NCBI GenBank assembly: GCA_047967505.1
Contig: CM106538.1
Strand: one strand, 5' to 3'
Length of the DNA stretch: 64,000 nt
Origin: Dipteris shenzhenensis
Lineage: Eukaryota; Polypodiophyta; Polypodiopsida; Gleicheniales
Made by a program: the position numbers and the translations under genes. The notes beneath the pieces were generated by a model. It was given only the letters and a program-made list of their open reading frames with translations. It was not told the origin of the DNA and made no database searches. This document shows positions 55,090 through 64,000 of this stretch, one piece after another. Every line of letters begins with the position of its first letter. The first letter of the stretch is position 1.

Positions 55090-55735
55090 ATGAAAAGGCT
55101 ATCGCTGTTTGGGATATGTTTGCACATGCTTTCGGCTTATGCATTAATCTACAAAAATCTTCTCTAATAAGTTGCACTTATATTCCTTAGGTGGAAGACC
55201 AACAAGCTTGATTAGATTGGACATTTAGAAAGCCTCAGGACATACTCTAGAGAAGGAGAAGTGTTGGGTCACTTAGAAGGCTATTTGATATGGCACACTT
55301 GGAAGAGCAGGGTATGGTGGAAGGAAGTACTTTTGTAGGATTGGTGCACTAATATTTCATATCAAGGGAAAGTGTTCATCTGGCATATGCTAGTGGGAGG
55401 TCTACCCATGGGAGGCCAATTGCAAAAGTGGCAGATTGCTCCTAGTAATTCTATGTTTCCTACTATTTGCTTGGAAAAGTTTTTGCACCTTTCATCTCAT
55501 GTCAAGTGGCAACGTAGGTATGAGATGTTATTTCTCGCTTATGGACTCCATCGATCATCCCTTATCATTAAAATACTGGATTCTTGGAAAGATTCTACAT
55601 GGGTTGGATAACCTAGATCATTCACTGTTCTTTCATTTTTTTAGATGGACAAGTTTGTGGCACATTTGTTTAACAAGGAAGGCATTCATACATGATGCAA
55701 CAGTTGGTCCTGAAGCTCACATAGGTGATATACAA
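55090..55735 (+). pseudogene. LINE reverse-transcriptase C-terminal fragment
   Basis: WDMFAHAFGLCINLQKSSL near 55110 matches the LINE RT tail F-x-x-x-S-G-L-x-I-N-x-x-K-S. After stops, KVFIWHMLVGGLPMGGQLQK (55365-55430) matches the zf-RVT region following plant LINE RTs, with a degraded C-x-x-C...H part. The block ends near TSLWHICLTRKAFIHD. 5'-truncated and decayed; no poly-A tail or target duplication could be fixed. Confidence 0.55.
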
Positions 55736-55921
55736 GGGGTAATGCTATGACAAGTCTCTTCTTTAAAGTCAACCCATTTTGTAAAGAATGACATGGCTGT
55801 ATATTGGACAAGGGTAGTTCAAGGTACCACAATGGTTTAGATGAACTTGGAAGGGGAATCTTGGATATCACATGACAGCCATGTGACCACCTATAAGTTT
55901 ACTTTTGGAAATATATCTCTG

Positions 55922-55925
<4 letters not shown>

Positions 55926-55976
<51 letters not shown>
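55926..55976 (+). repeat. (GA)n microsatellite
   Basis: Uninterrupted GA run. A shorter one lies at about 55069-55090. Confidence 0.95.
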
Positions 55977-55979
<3 letters not shown>

Positions 55980-56269
55980 ATCCAAGCACTTGAATTTCTA
56001 GTCAGCTAGAACATGTGTAAGACAGAGACATGCATACAAATTGGGGATTACCTAGCCATTATACATGAACTCTAATGAGGTTGGCCCCCTAGAACACATT
56101 AAGATAGCACATGCATTAAACAAAAATATTTTTACTTTCTTAAGGAGTTAAATGAATTTTTTTTTTCAAAAATTTCAAAATTTACATGCAAAAGGTGTAC
56201 CTTAATCATCTCAAAATTTACAAGTGGGGTATATATAGGTTATAAAAGTTCATATAATGGGTCTTATGC

Positions 56270-58300
56270 AAGTTAAACACATAGGGAACATGTCCAAAAA
56301 TGTGAGGATAGGCTTTAAAAGTAGCTCAAGCATAGCAATGGGCCTCATATAATCATGTAGAGGGAATTTGTGAATTGCTTCTCAGCCTGTGATGAGTATG
56401 ACCCTCATCTCTACCATCATCATGATTATGAGTTGCCTTGTCTCACAAAAATTTGAGAACAAGTCTACTTAGTGACCTCTATGTGCACATGTCCAACTAC
56501 CCATTTTCAAAGCACAATCAAGCTTTGATCATCCACCACAATCAAGCTTTGATCATCCACCACAATCAAGCTTTATATAAATATTCTCTAGAGTGATCTT
56601 CTTGGACATGCAATGTGTAGTATGGCATGTAGCAATTTGAGTGAGATGAAGGGGTGGGATTAGAAGAGTCTAGCTGACTTTGAAGGGCACCTTGTAGCCT
56701 CACTGAGCACTTATACCACTAGCTCTACAAGTTGAGTCCTTTTGACATTTTTAGTATTGAGCATTTCTTGTTTGATATTATTTACTCTTAAGATTGCATA
56801 GACAATCCTAATTTTTAAATGTGCCAATGTAGAGTATGTATTCTAAAAAAATTTTATTTTCCATTTTGAAGTAAATATGTTTAGGATTTCTTTTAGTGCT
56901 CTCCTTTAAAAGAATACCACGTTTTGGATGTCTTGACTTATGTCATCAATATATTCAGTTGTTGATACATAATAGGGTACTGGCACAATATTAGAGGGGC
57001 TCATTCAAAATTTTAGACATCAAGAATGAATTAAAGAAAAAAATCTTGACATAACAGAGAGAAAAGAGGAGTAACATGTGAGGAACACATGAAATGCTAT
57101 GTGGCACCACAATCTTGCTTGAAACAGTGTACTAGAAGCACAAAAATACAACAAAGACAATGTATATAGATAGTACAAGAAATACTGTGACAGTGATAAA
57201 TGAGAGAGAGAGAGAGAGAGAGAGAACTAAGGCCCAAGATCCAAACTAAGCTCTCCAAGCTTTCACAAGCATAGAGACTTGAACATGCAAGGAGATGCAT
57301 AACTTTCCAAAAAAGACACCTAGTGCAAAGTAAGAACAACTTGGACTACACATTCTTGGAAATATATGAATGGATAAATGCAAAATACCACAACAAATCA
57401 TCTGCCATAGTACTATAAGGAAAGATAGAGTGTCTTAATAACTATTTTGGAGGTAATGAAAGTGGTAAACTATAGAAACTTTTTTTAATGAATTTTTCCT
57501 TTTGTACAAGTTCCAAACTTCAAATGGAAGAAGTACATCATTCTTATTGGATTCTGGAACATGAGGACTATTTCAACTATGATCCAATGACTCTAACCAT
57601 AGGTATAGGCCATTGTCTAGTGCGGAACTTCCTAGGGTGCTTGTTTTTTTACCTCCTCTTTTCCTCTTGTTGAGATGTCCTTAAAACTCCTAATCGTTAG
57701 TCCTTTTAAGTTAACTTGGATATCTCAAATAATAGGTTATTGAAGGCTCCTTTGTCAAAATTTGAAACGTGAGATTGGGTAATGTCTAATGCTTGGTTAC
57801 TTGCTTTGTCAATTGGCTCCCCATCTAGTTTGATGTGGTAATAGTATTGAGAGGAGGCCTAAGTGGACTATTTCTAGGAGGAGATGATGGTATACACATG
57901 CCATTCTTAGGATGAAAAGTGACTCACAATGCATCATTGATTCATGTTGGGGTTTGTTCCCAATGATTTTTCAAAATTGGTGCTTGTGGTGAAAATTGGC
58001 TCCTAATGACTTTCCAAACTTGGGTCTTTTGTGGTGAAAAGCAACTCACAATAACTCATTGATTCATGGTGGGGGTGTTCCCCATGGTGGTTCCCACCAA
58101 TTGTTTTCCAAACCTCATTGTAATTCAAACTTTCCTTAGATGTTTGTTCAACAATTATCCTCTTAACCTTGATCCCATCATTTCCTAGGGCCTTACACAT
58201 GGATGACACAACTAGAAGTATTTTATTCACTCTGAACCATTGGTTTATGAAAAATCCTTAGTGTAATGTAAAAGATACTAGATGAGACTATCTCTTAAGG
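56270..58300 (+). repeat. large diverged direct repeat, copy 2
   Basis: Second copy of 50890-52375, offset about 5.4 kb at the left and 6.0 kb at the right. It includes a (GA)n run at 57202-57225 in the matching place. The copies flank the AT-rich region, the transposase relic and the LINE fragment. Confidence 0.8.
56398..56449 (+). pseudogene. TPD1-like exon 1 relic (copy 2)
   Basis: Reads MTLISTIIMIMSCLVSQ, against MILISATVVILSCLLAAQ of the TPD1-like gene. The DNA matches for about 50 bp, starting with the shared 'gagtatga', and the upstream 100 bp match too. Exon 2 is absent, so this is a promoter plus exon 1 pseudogene. Confidence 0.65.
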
Positions 58301-60300
58301 ACTTAAAGATTTAAATAGACTCCCATGGATCTTTTCCCTTGTAAGAACAACTTTTTTTCAATCATGGCCTAAAGCCTTGCACATCCATTGCCCATGACTA
58401 CCTTTACCCACTTTGAACCTCTCATTTTTGAAAAAATGTTTGGTGTATTGTAAAAACTACTAAATGCGAATACATTTTCCATTGTTAAATAAGTGGACTC
58501 CCATAGTGATTTATCTTAGATGGACTCATGGCATATGACTTGTAAGATCCATGTCCAAATGAGATTGCTGTTAGTTACCCTAAACTATTCACTTTTTATA
58601 AATGATTAATGTAGTGTGAACATTGTGGAACAAGACAAAACTAGTTTTCAGAGGAAATTAAAGTGCAAAATGGACTCTGATTTCTCATAGGACCAACTTT
58701 GATCCCATCATTTCCTAGGACCTAATGCATCCATGGCCCAATTCAACTCGAGGCCCAATCATTCATGGAAATATACTTAGTGTAATATGAAAACTATAAA
58801 AAATGATAATTTTTATAGAATCTGAAGGGGAACTTTAACTTTCCTAATTATTTTTTAATGTATCAAGCTCGATCCCATGATAATTTTTATAGAAACTGAA
58901 GGGTAATTTTAACTTTCCTAATTATTTTTTAATGTATCAAGCTCGATCCCATTATTTCATAGGACTTGCAAATCCTTACCCAATTGGATTCTGTCTTTAT
59001 ACTCTAAACTATTCTTGTATGGAAAATTCTTTGTGTACTATAGAACCATTAAATGAGTATGGTTTTTAATAAAGTAAATTGAAAAATGAAATTCCATGGT
59101 GATCTTGTACCTTGCACCAATGCACTTAACTTTAGAGTTGTTTTACCCACTCTAATCATTCCATGTATGAAAAAAAATAAATTTATCTTGAAGTATAAAT
59201 GTTATAATTTCTTTGGAACTAGATGAGAAAATGAACTCCCATGCCAATTTGTCCTTGAAAAGACCTTTCTATTGTCATGAGATAAGGCCATGCATTTATA
59301 GAAAAGTGTTTGGTGTGATGTGAAAACTACTAAAGGAGAAAGCAAATAAATGTGGTAAAATAGACTCCAATGGTGATGTATACTTGTACACAATCATGTT
59401 CTAGTCTTTGCACATCCATGACTAGAATCCCTTTACTTACTCTAAACCATTAACTTATAAAAATTTGTTGTGTAGCGTTAAAATTGGTAAACGAGCTAAC
59501 TTTTATTAGAATTAAAGGTGAAAATGATCTACTGTGGATATTTGACCTTTCTAACATCTTAGCACATTGACAAAAGATTTCTACCATCTTAGTGTATCAC
59601 ACATCCATGTGCCAATGGGACCTTATTTATCCATTTCAAACTATTAATTCATAGAAAAACTCTTGGTGTAGTGTGAAAAATGCTTGGTATCCTATGAAAA
59701 GTATTATATGAGAATGTTTCATTGAAATTAAAGGGTAAGAGGGACTACCATGGTGATCTAGGCTTAGCCCAACATTTCTCCTATCAAGGCCTAGTACTTT
59801 GCACATCCATTGAACAATTGGACTCTTTTACCCCCCTTATTATGAGGAAATACTTGGTATAGCATGAAGGCTACTAAATGCAAATAATTTCATAAGAACT
59901 AAATAGTGAACTTGCCTCGTGTAGTCATTTGGCCTTGCACTAACCTTGATCCTATAATTTGATAGGAACATTTTTTTCAAATCATGAACATCAATGAGAC
60001 ACAAATGGACTTCCTTTACTTTAACCCATTCACTTATTAAAAAATCTTGCCATAGTGTTCAAAGTTTTCAATTAGACCTTTTATAGATGAATTAAATGAT
60101 AAAATGGACTCCTATGGTGATTTTTCCTTACATGAACTTGATCCCATAATGGCCTTAGTCTTTTCACATGCACATGACCTTGCTACACTCCCTTCAAATC
60201 TAAATCATTCATTTACAAAAAAATGCTTGGTGTAGTATGGAGGTTGCAACATATTTGAATTCCATATCCTAATTAAACACCCTCTTCCTCTATAGACCAT
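58190..60300 (+). repeat. degenerate tandem array of ~160-195-bp units
   Basis: About 12 units share a core close to 'cttggtgtagtgtgaaaact' plus 'acta(a)a', preceded by a 'caaaccatt.a.ttatgaaaaa' block and followed by an 'aatggactcccatggtgat' block. Cores lie near 58257, 58438, 58606, 58769, 59028, 59190, 59309, 59469, 59660, 59850, 60045 and 60228. Spacing is mostly 160-195 bp. Two more cores lie at 52265 and 52311. Units are strongly diverged, so the array is old. Nothing coding. Confidence 0.75.
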
Positions 60301-60779
60301 TCATATATTAAATTTGTTTGATCTATGGGCAAAACTCTATAATGAGGTAAGTTTTATAGCAAATTTAAATGTAAATGGACACTTGTCATGATTTGGACAT
60401 GCACCAACCGTTCTTCTTTCATAAAGCTATCAATGTTCACATTGTGAGGATATTAAACATCTAAAGATAGGAATTGCATAGGTAGGTGTGAAGGTTGTCT
60501 TGATAAAAATGAAAAAAGAAAATTTTCTTTTGATACACGTACGTACAAGTTTGATCATAACATTTCACATTATAGAATGGATTTTAAAGCTATTTGTTGA
60601 CCCTATGTTAACAAGGATCTAACCATAGTCAAGAGCATCCAATATGTGTGTGGAGTAGGGACAAAGTTTCACTTGTAAGATCGTGAGATTGACAGACGTA
60701 TTGATGGATCTAATAGGGTAATGATATCCAAAATGCTTTCTAGAAAATATTTTATCACACTTGCAATATCAAGATCTAT

Positions 60780-60945
60780 AGAGAGAGATACAAATCCACA
60801 TTTTTGTGTAAGAAAGAAAAATCATTACAGAGAGAAATCCCTCCAAGAGAGAAACCCTTACAAGAGAAGTGCTTACAAGAAAGGGAAGTCCTTACAAGAG
60901 AGAGATATCCTTACAAGAGAGAAATCGTTACAAAGGAGAATTTCC
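60780..60945 (+). repeat. ~20-bp minisatellite
   Basis: About seven variants of 'tccttacaagagagaaa' in a row. The 85-codon open frame here (60721-60978) is produced by the repeat. Confidence 0.88.
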
Positions 60946-61198
60946 TTACTCTTTTGTGCTAGAAAGGGAAAAAACTAGCAATCTATTTAAGATGGAAACT
61001 CAAGAACATGTATAAACATCTCTTAATGCAAAGAAGCCTAGACTCTTTAGGGGTTCAATGTTCATTTCACATTCATGTTCTCAAACTCCTTGAGCCAATG
61101 CTCCCCCAACACTATCAACATGTGAAAGCATGCGCTCTCAACACTGTCAATATGTTTAGATAGCATGGTTTAACCTTGCAATCTCCCATTCTCATCCC

Positions 61199-61231
61199 TT
61201 CTCCTCCTCCTCCTCCTCCTCCTCCTCCTCC
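61199..61231 (+). repeat. (TCC)n microsatellite
   Basis: Eleven or so CTC/TCC triplets. The glycine-rich frames on the other strand are artefacts. Confidence 0.95.
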
Positions 61232-62399
61232 CTCCTTGTCCTCCTCGGCCTCCTCCCTTTTCTTGTACCTCCTCCTCATCTTCCTCACCCTGTTCAATCC
61301 TCCTCAAGCCTAAACCCCATGAATACATGACGAAGACTAGCTCTCCACTCCTCAACCCTATGACTCTTTCTCAACCTTGAATTCCTAGTTAGCTTTCTCA
61401 ACCATATCGTCCTTCTAACCCATGTACACCTTTCATAAACCTTGGAGCTCTAAGGGAGGTGACAACCTCCCCCAAACCTTATGATCAATGTCTTTTTTCC
61501 CTATGTGTGCACAAGGGTCACTTTCTATGCTTTAGCCTACACCTCCCACTAGTATATGACCCTAGTACCTATGCTACATTTGTGAACACCTATGCTACAA
61601 TGAGAAATGAAATAATTGTAGGTGGCTAACACCCTTGGAATTGGAAATGAGAGAAAATGTGACAACAATTAAGTGCCATTGTCAAGGAAGTAAATGCCTA
61701 AAGTGAAAGCAAATCACGCATTTTGTTCATGTGAGAAAGAACGTCCTTTAAAGACCATCAATAAAACATCTCTCAAGGAAAAGGAGTATGAGAATGCTTC
61801 CATTTTGGATAAATGAGGAGATTTTAAACTTAGTTAAATGCTTGGAAATGTTGACATGCAAAGATAAACTAACTAACCACAAAAATTAATCCTCTAAACG
61901 CTCACATTCTATAAAAGCATTACCCGTACCCTTAATCTTTTCCCATTCACCTTTGCAAATCCCTCTCCTTTTAAATATCCTTCACTTTTTTTCTATCTCC
62001 TCCACCACCCTCCCTCAATTCCCCCCCTCTACCACCACTTTTTCCATCCATCTCACCACCCTCCACATCCACTTTTTGTTCACCATCTCCACTCCCTCCA
62101 CTACAAATGTTCCACAACAAAAAGGGCTACAACCCATCCTAATCACAAATGGAATACTTTCAACACATGAAAAGAATCAAAACCAAGATATCCAAAGTAC
62201 ACTAGATACAAAGCTACATGCATCAACAAAGATAGATAAATCAATAATGGCATGTGTAATTAAAGGATGGAACACAATCAACCATACATTGCACAAAATG
62301 ATGGGGTTGCACTTTCACCAAATGCATATCCACATGTGGACTCAAGCTCAACTCTGTATACTAGTCCAGCTTGCCAACAATCCTATGGACTCAAGTAAA
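61232..62399. other. no gene supported
   Basis: A 174-codon frame on the + strand (61953-62477) starts in a CT/CA-rich stretch and has no recognisable domain. Its end lies inside the dispersed repeat below, so I do not call it a gene. Confidence 0.45.
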
Positions 62400-62860
62400 A
62401 GACTACTCCAAAAGGGTAGAGAAAGAGCCGAAAATGATAGAACACCCGTTTTTCTCACTCCTTCCAAGCAGATTTAGGTCGCAACTTCAGGAGGTGACTC
62501 TCTATACTCCAAAAAGGTGAGGAAAGAACTGAAAATGAGAGAACACCCATTTTTCTCACTCCTTCCAAGCAAATTTAGGTCGCAACTTTGGTTTCTAAGA
62601 GAGAGTGAAATAAGTAGAGAATGAATGAAAGAGAAGAGGGATGAACAGAGCTTGGATAGAAGTTTCTGTGAGAGATTTTTGAATGTGGAAGAAAAACATG
62701 AGCAAAGAGGAGAGAGAATGACTAAGCAAGAGTGGAAAGAAGATATTTTGAAACCAGTTACCAGAAAGTGGCGGGAATGATTGTTTGAAACATTTTGGAA
62801 GAGAGAGAATAGGCAGAGAACTAGTTAGGAAGTCAAAGTTTAGGCCAAATGGTTGAACCA
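62400..62860 (+). repeat. dispersed repeat, uninterrupted paralog of the element B target
   Basis: Matches 37555-37717 plus 43630-43810 with no insertion. The empty target GAGCT lies at 62648-62652. Within it, a 112-bp segment is duplicated ('gagaacaccc(g/a)tttttctcactccttccaagca', about 62440 and 62546). Confidence 0.88.
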
Positions 62861-63617
62861 AATGGAAAACATAAGCATAGTCCTAGCTAGGGGATAGTTT
62901 GCCATGGGAGGAAAACAAGGAGGCTGGACATGGTCAGGGCAGGCTTGCCAAAGATAATTTTTTATTGTGAACCACCAATGATGTTTTTTGGGGTATTTTG
63001 AATAAAAACTAAAATTTCTCGTAGATTTGGGGAACCTCTATTACAAAGAAGTCCACATGGCATAATCTCCTTCATAAAAACCATATTCCCTTATCCAATC
63101 CTCTAATATTTTAGTAATTCTCCAAAGGGCCCCTTTTTTAGTCCAAATTTTTTGTAATGTTAGATCAAAATATTGTTAGCAATTAGACATTGCCAAATTG
63201 AAAGAAATCAATTGGTAAGACCTTTGCAACAAATCACAAATCAAAGCATGAATGCACACATTGCTATCATAAGCATGCCAAAAGCACAAGTGTATGAGAT
63301 GACCATAGCACAGAACATGGCATCCACACATAAAGCATTAAGGCACATGGAAGAACAGCATCAAGCTACATCAAGCAAAGAAGAAAATGCCATTGACATC
63401 AAGCATTGAGAAGCAAAACCCTTGCGACCTTCAGCCCACACATTTGTAAATCAAGCCTAGCAACCTGAGAGTAGCTATGAAAGCACTCAAGAGAGGTATT
63501 GACATGTAGAAACCACACTTGACCACCTTAAGTAGCAATGTATTCACTAAGGGGAGGTGATGGCTTTGTAACTCACATCTGACCACCTTGCCAAAGGATC
63601 ATGGCACCAAGGGGAGG
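62861..63617. other. no gene recognised
   Basis: An open stretch (63173-63409, glutamine/methionine-rich) without family features. Two 'aaggggaggtg' motifs lie at about 63549 and 63609. Confidence 0.4.
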
Positions 63618-64000
63618 TGTTGAGATGTGGTGCCATGAGCACATAGATTAAAGGCTAAGGTATGGTGTAGGAAAGAATTAAAGTAGCCACCCTAGTATGT
63701 GTACTACATGATGTGGAAATGTGGATTGAGGATATCCACAAGGAGAGATGTGGATCAAAGGATCACATAGATGTTGACTATTCAAAGGGCACTCTCTATA
63801 TAAGAGGCCCATCATGTATTGCTGAGTGTACACACACTTGTAATAGATTGAGTATTGCTTACTGTGTGTCTCTCTCATGGAGTTTCTTCTATGGTTTGAT
63901 CCTTCGTGATCTTTGTGCTCACTGAGCGATAGATTAGGCTAAGTACGATCCGCACTTTGTCACCAATGACCATGCTGGATAACTTAAATATCACCGAACA
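63609..64000 (+). mobile_element. possible polypurine tract and 3' LTR, running off the window
   Basis: AAGGGGAGG (63609-63617) is followed by TGTTGAGATGTGG, a classic PPT-to-LTR junction. A TATA-like CTCTATATAAGAGG lies 175 bp inside (about 63793-63806), as expected for an LTR promoter. No pol sequence was recognised upstream, and the LTR end is not in the window. Confidence 0.45.

Noticed and set aside
58190-60300. Regularly spaced repeats resembling a CRISPR array
   Set aside because: Units are 160-195 bp, diverged along their whole length and sit in plant DNA; there are no short identical repeats with unique spacers.
60780-60978. 85-codon frame with repeated Lys/Glu/Arg
   Set aside because: Generated by the 20-bp minisatellite; no independent coding evidence.
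61953-62477. 174-codon open frame
   Set aside because: Starts in a CT/CA-rich stretch, ends inside a dispersed repeat and shows no domain or splice context. Chance is the simpler explanation.

Overview
The window looks like nuclear DNA of a land plant with a large, repeat-filled genome. It holds GT-AG introns, two plant-specific gene families (CASP-like and TPD1-like), telo-box motifs (AAACCCTAA) and many decayed plant retrotransposons. The mix of unusual transposase and reverse-transcriptase relics makes a seedless vascular plant (fern or lycophyte) my best guess, but nothing here proves it.

Host genes. (1) A complete three-exon CASP-like membrane protein gene (CASPL5 type) runs on the + strand from 8955 to 13750, with a 4.1-kb first intron. 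(2) A two-exon secreted, six-cysteine TPD1-like gene lies at 48754-49361. Two decayed copies of its 5' part lie downstream, near 51.0 and 56.4 kb. Nearly everything else is mobile or repetitive.

Left part (0-8 kb): a decayed Ty1/copia element (gag knuckle, RNase H, polypurine tract), then copia element A (3392-6665, minus), which is internally deleted. CASPL5 follows at 8-14 kb. From 14 to 20 kb there are microsatellites and minisatellites, then a relic of an unusual reverse transcriptase (18.8-20.0 kb).

Middle (20-37.7 kb): two relics of one poorly known transposase-like family lie in opposite orientation, + at about 23.1-25.0 kb and - at about 29.4-31.9 kb. The minus copy sits inside a 5.7-kb segment bounded by a 31-bp near-perfect inverted repeat (27156-27186 and 32835-32865). 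That segment also carries, on the same strand, a histone H3-like gene with an H3-like first ten residues, a tail of about 270 residues and a complete H3 fold. Three in-frame stops interrupt it. Two long snap-back hairpins lie immediately to the left. A Ty3/gypsy pol fragment and several tandem duplications follow.

Right (37.7-64 kb): copia element B (37718-43629) is structurally complete, with 191/185-bp LTRs and GAGCT target duplications. It sits inside a dispersed repeat whose uninterrupted paralog is at about 62.4-62.9 kb. Copia element C (44678 to about 47880) keeps a 713-bp 5' LTR and gag to integrase, then is truncated. Beyond the TPD1-like gene come a large diverged direct repeat, a second transposase-like relic (52.4-53.7 kb), a LINE fragment, a degenerate tandem array of roughly 160-195-bp units (58.2-60.3 kb), and a possible 3' LTR entering at 63.6 kb.

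All calls come from reading the sequence by eye. Family assignments rest on remembered motifs, not on database searches.
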